Origin: Methylorubrum populi
Lineage (GTDB): Bacteria; Pseudomonadota; Alphaproteobacteria; Rhizobiales; Beijerinckiaceae
NCBI GenBank assembly: GCA_020741775.1
Contig: DYYG01000058.1
Coordinates: 62,001-126,000, forward strand
DNA length: 64,000 nucleotides
Direction of reading: 5' to 3'
Below are positions 8,610 through 17,490 of this stretch, piece by piece. Both the position numbers and the translations under genes were made by a program. Under the pieces are notes generated by a model that ran no database searches, was not told where the DNA came from, and worked only from the letters and a program-made list of their open reading frames with translations. The stretch's first letter is position 1. Every line of letters starts with the position of its first letter.

Positions 8610-9734
8610 TTAGGTGGGCGGAAGGGCATCCGGCTCGCCGCCGAAATGCTTCGACAGCTTCAGGCCCTGCGCCTGATAGTTCGAGCCGACGCCGGTACCG
8701 TAGAGGGTCGCCGGCCGTTCCAGCATCCGCTCGTAGACGAGGCGCCCGACGATCTGGCCATCCTCCAGCAGGAACGGCACGTCGCGGGAGCGCACCTCCA
8801 GCACCGCCCGGGCCCCGGCCCCACCGGCCTCGCTCAGGCCGAAGCCGGGATCGAAGAAGCCGGCGTAATGCACCCGGAACTCGCCGACGAGGGGATCGAA
8901 CGGCACCATCTCCGCCGCGTAATCGGCGGGCACCCGCACGGCTTCCTTGGACGCCAGGATGTAGAACTGGCCGGGATCGAGGATCAGCGTGCGGCTGCCA
9001 TCCGCCGGCAGCGGCTCCCAGAAATCGCGGGTGCGGTGGCCGCGCGGACGGTCCACGTCGATCAGCCCGGTATGGCGCTTGGCCCGGTAGCCGATCAGCC
9101 CGTCGAAGCCCGAGAGATCGACCGAGACCGGAACGCCCCCCTGGAGCGAGACGGTGGCGGCGTCGACGAGGGGGTTGCGGGCGTGGAGCGCGGCCAGATC
9201 GGGCTCATTCAACCGCGGATCGCCCTGGCGGAAGCGGATCTGCGAAAGCCGCGAGCCGGTCCGCACCCGCACGGGGAAGGTGCGCGGTGAGATTTCGGCA
9301 TAGAGCGGCCCGCGATAACCCGCCTCGATCTGGTCGAAGGCGCTGGCGCGGTCGGTGATGACGCGGGTGAACACGTCGATGCGCCCGGTCGAACTCTTCG
9401 GGTTGGCGCTGGCGCTCAGGCTCTCGGGCAGGGCAAGGGATTCCTGAAGCTCGGCGATATAGACGCAGCCTGTCTCCAGCACGGCGCTGCGGGTCAGGTC
9501 GATCTCGTGCAGCGAGAAGGCTTCGACGCAGGCCGCGACCGAGCGCCCGCTGCCGGGCAGGAAGCTCGTGCGCACGCGGTAGGCGCGGGCGCCGAGCCGC
9601 AGATCGAGGCTCGCGGGCTGGATCTGGTCGGGCGCGTAGGCGGAAGCGGGGCGGATCGCCCCCTGGTCGGTCAGCGCCGCAATGGCCTGCGCCGGCAGGA
9701 TGCCGCCGGATGTCGCCGGCCTGTCGTCACTCAT
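8610..9734 (-). CDS. dcd: 2'-deoxycytidine 5'-triphosphate deaminase, double-length form
   Basis: A 374-residue protein of the long alphaproteobacterial dCTP deaminase type, about twice the length of the E. coli enzyme (around 190). The N-terminal half has the dUTPase-fold start IQPASLDLRLG and an ISPRTFPVRVRTG stretch. The C-terminal half carries the signature AGFFDPGFG with a downstream AVLEV holding the presumed catalytic Glu, then a GQIVGRL strand. It deaminates dCTP to dUTP for thymidylate synthesis. The start codon at 9734 overlaps the stop of the upstream membrane-protein gene by four bases. Confidence 0.87.
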   Translation of the reverse strand: MSDDRPATSGGILPAQAIAALTDQGAIRPASAYAPDQIQPASLDLRLGARAYRVRTSFLPGSGRSVAACVEAFSLHEIDLTRSAVLETGCVYIAELQESLALPESLSASANPKSSTGRIDVFTRVITDRASAFDQIEAGYRGPLYAEISPRTFPVRVRTGSRLSQIRFRQGDPRLNEPDLAALHARNPLVDAATVSLQGGVPVSVDLSGFDGLIGYRAKRHTGLIDVDRPRGHRTRDFWEPLPADGSRTLILDPGQFYILASKEAVRVPADYAAEMVPFDPLVGEFRVHYAGFFDPGFGLSEAGGAGARAVLEVRSRDVPFLLEDGQIVGRLVYERMLERPATLYGTGVGSNYQAQGLKLSKHFGGEPDALPPT

Positions 9735-10204
9735 CGTCTCGTCCCCTCAGCCTTCGCCTCGGCCGCCGCGCGCTCGGCCGCATCGATCACGACCACCATC
9801 CGCGCGAGCGCGATCCGGGCGAGTGCCCCCATGGCCACGAGGCCAGCGAGCGCGCAGGCGAGCAAGGGGAACAAATCGGGTCGCAGGCCCGCGCCCACAG
9901 CCATGATCGCCCCACCGATCCAGGCGGCATTCCCGAGCGCGAGCATCGGTGAGGGCAGACCGCGAAACTCCGTCTCCACGCCGGTCCGCCGCCGCACCGC
10001 CCGCGCCACGATCCGGGCGGCCCCGTCGAGGACGAGCGCCAAGCCGAGGGCCAGGGCGGGCCAGCGGTTCTGCGTCGGATCCCGCCACGCGAAGAGCAGG
10101 GCCGGTGCAAGTGTCAGGAGGGCGCTGAAGGCGGAGCCCGGAAGAAGCGGCAGGAGAGCGGACGGCGATCCGCGCAGGGCGCTCCGATGCGACGGATTCG
10201 GCAC
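9731..10204 (-). CDS. Hypothetical membrane protein
   Basis: A 157-residue protein with about four hydrophobic segments (LLTLAPALLFAW; ALALGLALVLDGAA; MLALGNAAWIGGAIMAVG; LLACALAGLVAMGALARIALA) and a charged Ala/Glu-rich tail. No family recognised. The GTG start at 10204 has GGAG five bases before it and leaves about 125 bp for promoters facing apaG. A longer frame to 10312 would leave only 17 bp and is unlikely. Cotranscribed with dcd (ATGA overlap). Confidence 0.6.
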   Translation of the reverse strand: MPNPSHRSALRGSPSALLPLLPGSAFSALLTLAPALLFAWRDPTQNRWPALALGLALVLDGAARIVARAVRRRTGVETEFRGLPSPMLALGNAAWIGGAIMAVGAGLRPDLFPLLACALAGLVAMGALARIALARMVVVIDAAERAAAEAKAEGTRR

Positions 10205-10329
10205 GTCTTCTCCGCCTTCCCCTCGACCCGTGATCCCGCGATTGACGAGGTTTCGGGGGCCACGTACCACGGCGCGACGCGGATGTCGCGTCGCGGCCTG
10301 CGCGCCGCCCATGGAGATACTTTCACGCG

Positions 10330-10722
10330 ATGTACAAGGCCGAGACGCGCGGCATCACGGTGACGGTGGAGCCCCGCTTCGTCGAGGAGGAATCCTCGCC
10401 GGGGGAGAGCCGCTACTTCTTCGCCTATACCGTCGAGATCGTGAACAACGGCAGCGAGCAGGTGCAGCTTCGCTCGCGCCATTGGCGGATCATCGACGGG
10501 CGCGGCACCTGCCAGGAGGTGCGCGGCGCCGGCGTCGTCGGCAAGCAGCCGGTTCTCGAGCCGGGCGAGTCGTTCAGCTATACCAGCGGCTGCCCGCTCA
10601 CCACGCCGGACGGGCTGATGGCCGGCAGCTACACGATGGCGACGGTCGGCGGCGAGAGCTTCGAAGCGGAGATCCCGGCTTTCTCCCTCGACTCGCCGCA
10701 TATGCGCCGCGTCGTCCATTGA
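10330..10722 (+). CDS. apaG: ApaG protein (Co2+/Mg2+ efflux-associated)
   Basis: A 130-residue ApaG. A short N-terminus leads to the family core: YFFAYTVEIVNNG, SRHWRIIDG, GVVGKQPVLEPGESFSYTSG, and GSYTM near the end. ApaG is a single fibronectin-III-like beta-sandwich domain, linked to cobalt resistance in enterobacteria; its biochemistry is unsettled. GGAG lies 13 bases before the ATG. The stop overlaps the likely TTG start of argE (TTGA), so the two are probably translated together. Confidence 0.92.
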   Translation: MYKAETRGITVTVEPRFVEEESSPGESRYFFAYTVEIVNNGSEQVQLRSRHWRIIDGRGTCQEVRGAGVVGKQPVLEPGESFSYTSGCPLTTPDGLMAGSYTMATVGGESFEAEIPAFSLDSPHMRRVVH

Positions 10723-11894
10723 CGGCGCCGGCAGGCGGCCCCCGCTTCACGCCGCTGGAATTGCTGGAGCGCCTCGTCGCCTTCGACACCGAGAGTTCGA
10801 AATCGAACCTCGCGCTCATCGACTTCGTCGCCGATTATCTCGATGCCTGGGGCGTGCCGCATGTGCGCGTGCCGAACGCGGCGGGCGACAAAGCCGCCTT
10901 GTTCGCCACCCTCGGCCCTTCGACCGATGGCGGCGTTGTGCTCTCGGGCCATACCGACGTGGTGCCGGTGACGGGGCAGGCCTGGACGACCGACCCGTTC
11001 CGCCTGCGCGTCGCCGATGGCCGCGTCTATGGTCGCGGCGCCGTCGACATGAAGGGCTTCGATGCCCTGGCGCTGGCCATGGTGCCCGAGGCGCTGCGGG
11101 CCGGGCTCAAGCGCCCGATCCACATCCTGCTCTCCTACGACGAGGAGACCACCTGCCTCGGCGTGCTCGATACCCTGGCCCGGCTCGGCATCGACCTGCC
11201 CCGGCCGGGGGCGGTGATCGTCGGCGAGCCGACCGGGCTGCAGGTGGCGGACGCGCATAAGAGCGTCGTCACCTATGACACCACCGTGCATGGCCACGAG
11301 GCGCACTCCTCCAAGCCGGGGCTCGGCGCCAACGCGGTGATGGCGGCAGCCGATCTGATCGCCGAACTGAACCGCATCGCCGATGCGATGATCGCTCGCG
11401 GCGACGCCTCCGGTCGGTTCGACCCGCCGCACACCTCGGTGCATGTCGGTGTGATCCAGGGCGGCACCGCCCGTAACATCCTGCCGAAGCTCTGCACCTT
11501 CCAGTGGGAGTTCCGGGGCCTGCCCGATCTCGACATGGCCGAGATTCCGGCCCTGTTCGCGGCGTCCTGCGAGCGGGTGGCTCGGGAGCGGCTCAACCGC
11601 TACGGCGCATTCGGGCGGATCGAGACGGTCGAGGAAGTCTCGGTGCCGGGCCTCGCCCCCGATCCCGGCTCGGAGGCGGAGCGGCTCGCCCTGCGGCTCG
11701 CCGGGCGCAACGCCACGATCACCGTCCCCTACGCCACGGAGGCCGGGCGCTTCCAGCGGGCCGGCCTTCCCACCGTCGTCTGCGGGCCCGGCTCGATCGA
11801 TCAGGCGCACCAGCCGGACGAATTCATCACCCTGGACGAGCTGGCTCGGGGCGAGGCCTTCCTGCGCCGTCTGGTCGAGGCCTGTACAGACTGA
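10719..11894 (+). CDS. argE: Acetylornithine deacetylase
   Basis: A 391-residue M20-family metallohydrolase. Metal and catalytic motifs are visible: SGHTDVVP, RGAVDMKGF, SYDEETTCLG, and the dimerisation domain beginning after HGHEAHSSKP. The length and the Glu-Glu pair fit ArgE, which removes acetate from N2-acetylornithine to give ornithine in arginine synthesis. No ATG or GTG exists near the conserved N-terminus; the TTG at 10719 overlapping the apaG stop is the only sensible start, though it has no good ribosome site, which suggests coupled translation. A related succinyl-diaminopimelate type activity is less likely. Confidence 0.88.
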   Translation: MTAPAGGPRFTPLELLERLVAFDTESSKSNLALIDFVADYLDAWGVPHVRVPNAAGDKAALFATLGPSTDGGVVLSGHTDVVPVTGQAWTTDPFRLRVADGRVYGRGAVDMKGFDALALAMVPEALRAGLKRPIHILLSYDEETTCLGVLDTLARLGIDLPRPGAVIVGEPTGLQVADAHKSVVTYDTTVHGHEAHSSKPGLGANAVMAAADLIAELNRIADAMIARGDASGRFDPPHTSVHVGVIQGGTARNILPKLCTFQWEFRGLPDLDMAEIPALFAASCERVARERLNRYGAFGRIETVEEVSVPGLAPDPGSEAERLALRLAGRNATITVPYATEAGRFQRAGLPTVVCGPGSIDQAHQPDEFITLDELARGEAFLRRLVEACTD

Positions 11895-11904
11895 CACGCG
11901 CCCC

Positions 11905-12825
11905 ATGATCGTCCGCCCGCGGCCCGGCCTGCTCACCATCCTGTTCGCCCTGCGCGGCTCGATCCTGCCGAAGGTGGCGCCGCAGGTGATCGCCATCGCC
12001 GCCCTCGCCTGCCTCGTGGTGGCCCTGGAGCAGCGGCATGCGGAGTGGTTTCCGGTCACCGCCGGCATCGGCCCCTTCACCCTGGTCGGCCTCGCGCTGT
12101 CGATCTTCCTGAGCTTCCGCAACGGCGCCTGCTACGACCGCTGGTGGGAGGCGCGCCGGGCCTGGGGCAGCCTGATCGTCGAGATGCGTGGCCTCGCTCG
12201 GCTGATGACGAGCCTGCTGCCCGAACCGGAGCACGAAGCCCTGCGCCGCCGCTCCCTGCGCCGGGCCGCCGGCTTCGCCCACGCGCTGCATGCCCGGCTG
12301 CGCGGCCTCGACGAGGCCGGCGCCGCCGCGCCCTGGCTGCCGGCGGAGGAGGCAACCTCCCTGCCGGCACGGCCGAACCCGGCGGACGCGGTGCTCACGC
12401 ACCTGACCCGGGATCTCGCGGCCGCGCTCCGGGCCGGCACGTTCAGCGACATCCTGTTCGCGACACTGGAGCACAAGGTCGCGAGCCTCTCCGCGATCCA
12501 GGCGACCTGCGAGCGCATCCACGGCACACCGCTGCCCTTCGCCTATACCCTGCTCCTCTACCGCACCGCCTGGCTCTATTGCCTGCTGCTGCCGTTCGGG
12601 CTGGCCGGCTCGCTCGGCTGGTCGACGCCGATCGTCGCCGCGCTCGTGGCCTACGCCTTCTTCGGCCTCGACGCGCTAGGCGACGAGCTGGAAGAGCCGT
12701 TCGGCACCGACGCCAACGACCTACCCCTCGACGCTCTTCTGCACACGGCCGATGCCGCGATCCTCGACGCGCTGGGTGAGGCGGGGCCGGAGGCGCCGAA
12801 GGCCGAGCGTTTCATGCTGCGCTAG
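11905..12825 (+). CDS. Bestrophin-family anion channel
   Basis: A 306-residue member of the bestrophin/UPF0187 family (E. coli YneE type). Four hydrophobic helices are seen, including VIAIAALACLVVAL and a late pair near LYCLLLPFGLAGSLGW. The signature CYDRWWEARRAWG follows the second helix. Bacterial relatives form pentameric chloride or cation channels in the inner membrane. Ten bases separate it from argE. Its TAG stop is formed inside the left edge of a dispersed repeat (see 12821). Confidence 0.85.
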   Translation: MIVRPRPGLLTILFALRGSILPKVAPQVIAIAALACLVVALEQRHAEWFPVTAGIGPFTLVGLALSIFLSFRNGACYDRWWEARRAWGSLIVEMRGLARLMTSLLPEPEHEALRRRSLRRAAGFAHALHARLRGLDEAGAAAPWLPAEEATSLPARPNPADAVLTHLTRDLAAALRAGTFSDILFATLEHKVASLSAIQATCERIHGTPLPFAYTLLLYRTAWLYCLLLPFGLAGSLGWSTPIVAALVAYAFFGLDALGDELEEPFGTDANDLPLDALLHTADAAILDALGEAGPEAPKAERFMLR

Positions 12826-12930
12826 AACATTGCCCATGACCCTCGGATCACGAAAAATGCTCTAACCGCTCGATCACGCCGCGTTTCTTTCGCGGATCCG
12901 GCAGCCACCTCCACGGAAAATGCTCTGGAA
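12821..12930. repeat. Dispersed intergenic repeat, copy 1
   Basis: About 110 bp nearly fill the gap between the convergent bestrophin and formate/nitrite transporter genes. It aligns by eye with 45031-45141, with roughly three quarters of positions identical and a single one-base indel. Shared blocks are GCTAGA at the left, GGATCACGAAAAATGCTCTA in the middle, and CGGAAAATGCTCT at the right. In this copy the leading GCTAG gives the bestrophin its TAG stop, and the right end touches the transporter's TGA. It probably folds and may end transcription both ways. Confidence 0.8.
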
Positions 12931-13782
12931 TCAGGTCTCGACGCTGGGCTTGTCCTCGATGTCCGGCGCGACCTGACCGAAATTGAGCACCGAGACCAGC
13001 GTCACGCCGCCGACCACGTTGCCGATCAGCGTCGGCACGAAGAAACCGGTGAGATACGTCGCGACGTCGATCTGGCCGATGGCGACGAGGTAGAACGCAT
13101 CCACCGAGCCGGCGACGATGTGGGCCAGGCCGCACATCGAGACGAGCGAAGTCATCAGCAGAATGATGAACGGGGCCGCCGAACCGGTGGCCGGCAGGAT
13201 CCAGACCATCAGCGCGATCAGCCAGCCGGCGAAGATCGCCTTGATGACGGTGGTCCAGAACGGATCCTCGATGGTGTGGTGGCTGATCTCGGCGAAGGCC
13301 TCCCGCACCTCCGGCTTGAAGGCATCGGTATGGGCCAGCACCGTGGCGATCAGCAGGGTCGCGACGATGTTGGCGACGAGCACGATGGCCCAGAGCCGCG
13401 CCACCCGCAGGAGCGCCGCGCCGGTCCGCTCGGTCAGAAGCGGCAGGATCGGCGTGACGGTATTCTCGGTGAAGAGCTGCTGGCGCCCGAGCACGACGAT
13501 GAGGAAGCCGATCGAGTAGCCCGCGCTCATGACCAGCTCGGCCCAGGGCTCATGCGGCAGATGCCCTTTGAGCACGCCGGGGACGATCAGCGAGAAGCCC
13601 ATGGTCAGCCCGGCGGCGAAGGCGGAGAGCGAGAGGGCCAGCGCGGTGCGCTGCATCTCCTCCTCCCCCTCACGCCGGATGATCTCGTGCAGGATCAGCG
13701 CGTCCGGGCGATGCGCCTTCTCGACCTGCTCGTCGTCCTTCTCCTTGGTATGAGCCCCGTGGGTACGGTGGTCCTCGGACAT
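12931..13782 (-). CDS. Formate/nitrite transporter family protein
   Basis: A 283-residue FNT-family channel. A charged, His-rich cytoplasmic N-terminus of about 45 residues precedes six hydrophobic helices, with family blocks TAGLTMGFSL-like (FAAGLTMGFSLIVPG), LFTENTVTPILPLL, and GNVVGGVTLV near the end. The family carries formate, nitrite or related anions across the inner membrane; the long N-terminus and TENTV block resemble the YfdC branch. Formate would make sense in a formate-assimilating methylotroph but substrate is not shown. GAGGG seven bases before the ATG at 13782 fixes the start. Confidence 0.87.
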   Translation of the reverse strand: MSEDHRTHGAHTKEKDDEQVEKAHRPDALILHEIIRREGEEEMQRTALALSLSAFAAGLTMGFSLIVPGVLKGHLPHEPWAELVMSAGYSIGFLIVVLGRQQLFTENTVTPILPLLTERTGAALLRVARLWAIVLVANIVATLLIATVLAHTDAFKPEVREAFAEISHHTIEDPFWTTVIKAIFAGWLIALMVWILPATGSAAPFIILLMTSLVSMCGLAHIVAGSVDAFYLVAIGQIDVATYLTGFFVPTLIGNVVGGVTLVSVLNFGQVAPDIEDKPSVET

Positions 13783-14104
13783 GCAAGCCCTCGACGGTCG
13801 TCTCGTCGCAGGGCAACGTACGGTGCCGCTTGCACGCTCCCTCAGCGCGGAAATTTGTTGCGCAACTCCGAGGCGAACCGCGCGGGACCGCAAAAAGTCG
13901 TTCCACAACCGCTGGACGGACCGCCGGAGACCCGGGCCGTCGCCACATCCGGCAAGATCGGGCGCAAGCTCCACTCCCATCGAACGTCAGTCACGGATGG
14001 CAAACCGGGGCCGGCACGACTCTGGATACGGGCCGGCAGTCACCGAGGCGTCATGCCGACATTTTAAGGCCGCGGAGGCCAACTTTCCTTCGAGACTTTC
14101 CTCC
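13783..14104. other. Divergent control region between the FNT transporter and phosphate permease
   Basis: 322 bp with no supported gene; the open frames crossing it are extensions of the flanking genes without ribosome sites. It must hold the promoters of both. I could not pick out a PhoB box or clear -35/-10 pairs. Confidence 0.4.
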
Positions 14105-15736
14105 ATGTCAGACGCGGTCCTGGCTCCAGCGCGGCCCCTCGACACATCGTCCCACAAGGGACGACCCAAGCTCGAACCCACGATCCATCCGGGTGGGATC
14201 ATCGCCTTTCTGCTCGTGCTGGCCGGTGGGATCGGCTACGCCGCCTTCAACCTTCATTCCGACATCAGCGCCGTGAACGAGGCGCCGCTGGCCCTCGGCG
14301 CCTTCGCCCTGCTGGCCCTCGCGCTGCTGATCGCGCTGGGCTTCGAATTCGTGAACGGCTTTCACGACACCGCCAACGCGGTCGCCACCGTCATCTACAC
14401 CCATTCGATGCCGCCGCTCGTCGCGGTGATCTGGTCGGGCGCCTTCAACTTTCTCGGCGTGATGCTGTCCTCGGGCGCCGTGGCCTACGCCATCGTCACC
14501 CTGCTGCCCGTGGAGCTCATCCTTCAAGTCGGATCGGGCGCCGGCTACGCCATGATCTTCGCCCTGCTCCTGGCCGCCATCGTCTGGAACCTCGGAACCT
14601 GGGCCTTCGGTCTGCCGAACTCGTCCTCGCACGCGCTGATCGGATCGGTGCTCGGCGTCGGTCTCGCCAATCAGCTCATGGGCTCGCACGAGGGGACCTC
14701 GGGCGTGGATTGGAACCAGGCTTTCGGCGTGTTCAAGGCCCTGGCCTTCAGCCCGATCTGCGGGTTCGTGCTCGCCGCCCTGCTGCTGCTTGCGCTGAAG
14801 TTCGCGGTGCGCCGGAAGGATCTCTACGAGGCGCCCAAGGGCGAGACGCCGCCCCCGCTCTGGATCCGTGGCCTGCTGATCCTGACCTGCACGCTCGTCT
14901 CCTTCTTCCACGGCGGCAATGACGGCCAGAAGGGCATGGGCCTGATCATGCTGATCCTGATCGGCGCCGCGCCGACCGCCTACGCCCTCAACCGAACGAT
15001 GACGGAGGCCGAGACCCCTGCCTTCGTGCAATCGTCGCGGGCGGCGGGCGCGGTGTTCGCGGACCACGCGGCCGGGGCGGCGCAGCCCGATGCGGCGCAG
15101 GCACGGAAGGCGGTCGGCGACGCGCTGAAGGCCAAGGACCTCAACAAGCCCGAGGTGTTCGGAGCGCTGGGCGCCCTCTCGACGGATATCGCCCGGTCGG
15201 TCGAGAATTACGGCGCCCTGCGGCTGGTGCCGGCGGCCGCGACGCCGAACCTGCGCAACGACATGTATCTCGCCTCAGACGCGATCCGGCTGCTGCAGAA
15301 ATCCGGCACCAGCTTCTCGAAGGAAGAGGCCGAGACCCTCAAGGGCTATACCAACCTGCTCAATGCCGGCACCCGCTACATCCCGGACTGGGTGAAGGTC
15401 TGCGTCGCCCTGGCCCTCGGCCTCGGCACCATGGTCGGCTGGAAGCGGATCGTCGTCACCGTGGGCGAGAAGATCGGCAAGACCCACCTCACCTACGCCC
15501 AGGGCGCCTCGGCCGAGATTGTCGCCGCCGGGACCATCGGCCTCGCCGAGGTCTACGGCCTGCCGGTCTCGACCACCCACATCCTGTCCTCGGGTGTGGC
15601 CGGCACGATGGCGGCCAACGGCTCCGGCCTGCAACTGGCCACCGTGCGCAACATGGCGCTGGCCTGGATCACCACCCTGCCGGCGGCGATCCTCATCGCC
15701 GGGACGCTGTTCTTCCTCCTGCGCCACGTGTTCTGA
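14105..15736 (+). CDS. pit: Inorganic phosphate transporter, PiT family
   Basis: A 543-residue permease. Two inverted family signatures are present: GFEFVNGFHDTANAVAT near residue 85 and FFHGGNDGQKGMG near residue 275. About ten or more hydrophobic helices surround a soluble loop of roughly 120 residues (about 310-430). The arrangement matches PiT low-affinity, proton- or metal-phosphate symporters. The ATG at 14105 begins MSDAVLAPARP. It is followed by a strong hairpin at 15747. Regulation by phosphate cannot be judged from the sequence. Confidence 0.9.
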   Translation: MSDAVLAPARPLDTSSHKGRPKLEPTIHPGGIIAFLLVLAGGIGYAAFNLHSDISAVNEAPLALGAFALLALALLIALGFEFVNGFHDTANAVATVIYTHSMPPLVAVIWSGAFNFLGVMLSSGAVAYAIVTLLPVELILQVGSGAGYAMIFALLLAAIVWNLGTWAFGLPNSSSHALIGSVLGVGLANQLMGSHEGTSGVDWNQAFGVFKALAFSPICGFVLAALLLLALKFAVRRKDLYEAPKGETPPPLWIRGLLILTCTLVSFFHGGNDGQKGMGLIMLILIGAAPTAYALNRTMTEAETPAFVQSSRAAGAVFADHAAGAAQPDAAQARKAVGDALKAKDLNKPEVFGALGALSTDIARSVENYGALRLVPAAATPNLRNDMYLASDAIRLLQKSGTSFSKEEAETLKGYTNLLNAGTRYIPDWVKVCVALALGLGTMVGWKRIVVTVGEKIGKTHLTYAQGASAEIVAAGTIGLAEVYGLPVSTTHILSSGVAGTMAANGSGLQLATVRNMALAWITTLPAAILIAGTLFFLLRHVF

Positions 15737-15746
15737 GGCGCAGCGC

Positions 15747-15771
15747 GGCCCGCCTCCCCGCGAGGCGGGCC
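15747..15771 (+). terminator. Hairpin after the phosphate permease gene
   Basis: A perfect 10-bp stem, GGCCCGCCTC / GAGGCGGGCC, with a five-base loop, starts 11 bp past the stop codon. No T-tract follows, so it may end transcription weakly or protect the mRNA end. Confidence 0.6.
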
Positions 15772-15917
15772 AACAGCCTGCGGAAAGCCGGAAGTGACCC
15801 TCCGGGGTGAAAAAACGAAGCCGCTCTCGATCGCGTCGGGGGCGGATCACGTCTCTCGGTTCTCTTTGTGACGCCTTCGCCTTCGACGGGCCGGTATCCA
15901 CCCCGTCGGAAAGCGCC

Positions 15918-16655
15918 TCAAGACCGAAGCGTTGCCAGAAGCGCGTCCACCTCCGCCCGCGCGGCGGCCACGGCCGCCCCGTCCCGGCCGCGCACGACGA
16001 TGCGATTGCGGAACCCCTCCGGCGTCATCGACGGATAGGACCCGATCGAGACCGCTCCATGCGCCGCCGCGATCGCGGCGAGGCCGCCGGCGAAATTGCC
16101 CTCCGGAATGGTGCCGGCCTCGATCGTCTCCGAGATCACCGGGGCATTGGCCGTCAGGGTCGGGCGGATCTCATCCAGCATCGCCTGCATGATCTGCGGC
16201 ACGCCCGCCATCACGTAGACATTGCCGAGGCGGAAGCCCGGGGCCTTCGAGATCGGGTTGGCGATCAAATCGGCGCCGTCGGGGATGCGGGCCATACGCA
16301 GCCGCGCCTCGTTGAGATCCTCCGGCCGGTGCCGCTCCAGCAGCATGGCGCGGGCGCGCGGATCGACATCGATGCCGACGCCGAAGGCCTCGGCGATGCT
16401 GTCGGCGGTGATGTCGTCATGGGTCGGGCCGATACCGCCGGAGGTGAAGACGTAACTGTAGCGCGCCCGCAGCGCGTTCACCGCCGCGACGATCTCCTCC
16501 TTCACATCCGGCACGATGCGGACTTCGCGCAGATCGACGCCGATCTCGGTCAGCACATCGGCGATGGCGCCGATATTCTTGTCCTTGGTGCGGCCGGACA
16601 GGATCTCGTCGCCGATGACGAGAATGGCGGCGGTGATGGCTTTATCCTGGGACAT
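15918..16655 (-). CDS. CinA-like molybdopterin-binding domain protein
   Basis: A 245-residue protein. The N-terminal part is the MoCF_biosynth fold: AAILVIGDEILSGRTKDKN, SGGIGPTHDDITADSIAEAFG. This matches the first domain of CinA (competence/damage-inducible protein A), but the C-terminal nicotinamide-nucleotide amidohydrolase domain of full CinA is missing. Stand-alone proteins of this type are widespread and their activity is uncertain. ATG at 16655 gives the family N-terminus. It diverges from sfsA across only 88 bp. Confidence 0.82.
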   Translation of the reverse strand: MSQDKAITAAILVIGDEILSGRTKDKNIGAIADVLTEIGVDLREVRIVPDVKEEIVAAVNALRARYSYVFTSGGIGPTHDDITADSIAEAFGVGIDVDPRARAMLLERHRPEDLNEARLRMARIPDGADLIANPISKAPGFRLGNVYVMAGVPQIMQAMLDEIRPTLTANAPVISETIEAGTIPEGNFAGGLAAIAAAHGAVSIGSYPSMTPEGFRNRIVVRGRDGAAVAAARAEVDALLATLRS

Positions 16656-16743
16656 GCGGCCTCGGTGGCGGTCAGCGGGCTGGAAGCTAGGGCGCGGATC
16701 GGCGAAAGCGAAACCCGGCCCGCCCTGCCCCGAACGGTGAGCG

Positions 16744-17490
16744 ATGCGTTTTCCCACTCCCCTGATCGAAGGGCGCCTCGTGCGGCGCTACAAGCGCTTC
16801 CTCGCCGACGTGACGCTGGCCGATGGCAGCCTCGTGACGGCCCATTGCGCCAATCCGGGCGCGATGCTCGGGCTCAATGCCGAGGGGTTCCGGGTGCTGC
16901 TCTCGCCCTCGACCAACCCAGCGCGAAAACTCGGCTTCTCCTGGGAATTGGTGGAGGCGGATCTGCCCGGCGGCCCGCAATGGGTCGGCATCAACACCGC
17001 CCGGCCCAACGCCTTGGTCGCCGAGGCGTTTCGCGCCAACACCATCGCGCCGCTCGCCGGCTACGAGACGCTGCGGCCGGAAGTGCCCTACGGCAAAGCG
17101 AGCCGGGTCGATTTCCTGGCGAGCGGCCCCGGCCTGCCGCCCTGCCACGTCGAGGTGAAGAACTGCCACCTGATGCGGCAGCCGGGGCTCGCCGAGTTTC
17201 CCGATTGCAAGGCGGCCCGCTCGGCCCGGCACATGGAGGAGCTGGCCGCCGTGGTGGCCGCGGGCGGCCGGGCGATGCTGATCGTCGTGATCCAGATGCG
17301 GGCGACCGCCTTCGATGTCGCCCGCGATATCGATCCGGCCTTCGACCGCGCCCTGCAAGCGGCGCTGGCGGCGGGGATGGAAGCCTATGCCTATACCTGT
17401 GCGGTAGGGCCGGGCGGCGTCGAGATCGCCGCGCCGGTTCCGATCCTCACGCCGGGCGCGCCGCCCCCGCCCGCTCGAACATCAGGTTGA
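16744..17490 (+). CDS. sfsA: SfsA family DNA/RNA-binding protein
   Basis: A 248-residue SfsA. Landmarks are EGRLVRRYKRFLADVTL, the CANPGAMLGL block, RPNALVAEAF, the nuclease-like SRVDFLASGPG...CHVEVKNC core and FPDCKAARSARHMEEL. The family has an OB-like and a restriction-enzyme-like domain and was named for sugar fermentation stimulation in E. coli. Its biochemical role is unclear. The last 44 bases overlap the end of the convergent FkbM gene, so both C-terminal tails are read from the same DNA. Confidence 0.9.
   Translation: MRFPTPLIEGRLVRRYKRFLADVTLADGSLVTAHCANPGAMLGLNAEGFRVLLSPSTNPARKLGFSWELVEADLPGGPQWVGINTARPNALVAEAFRANTIAPLAGYETLRPEVPYGKASRVDFLASGPGLPPCHVEVKNCHLMRQPGLAEFPDCKAARSARHMEELAAVVAAGGRAMLIVVIQMRATAFDVARDIDPAFDRALQAALAAGMEAYAYTCAVGPGGVEIAAPVPILTPGAPPPPARTSG

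Noticed and set aside
9731..10312. 193-codon version of the membrane protein upstream of dcd
   Set aside because: It would leave only 17 bp to the divergent apaG start and adds an Arg/Gly-rich leader; GTG 10204 with GGAG is better.
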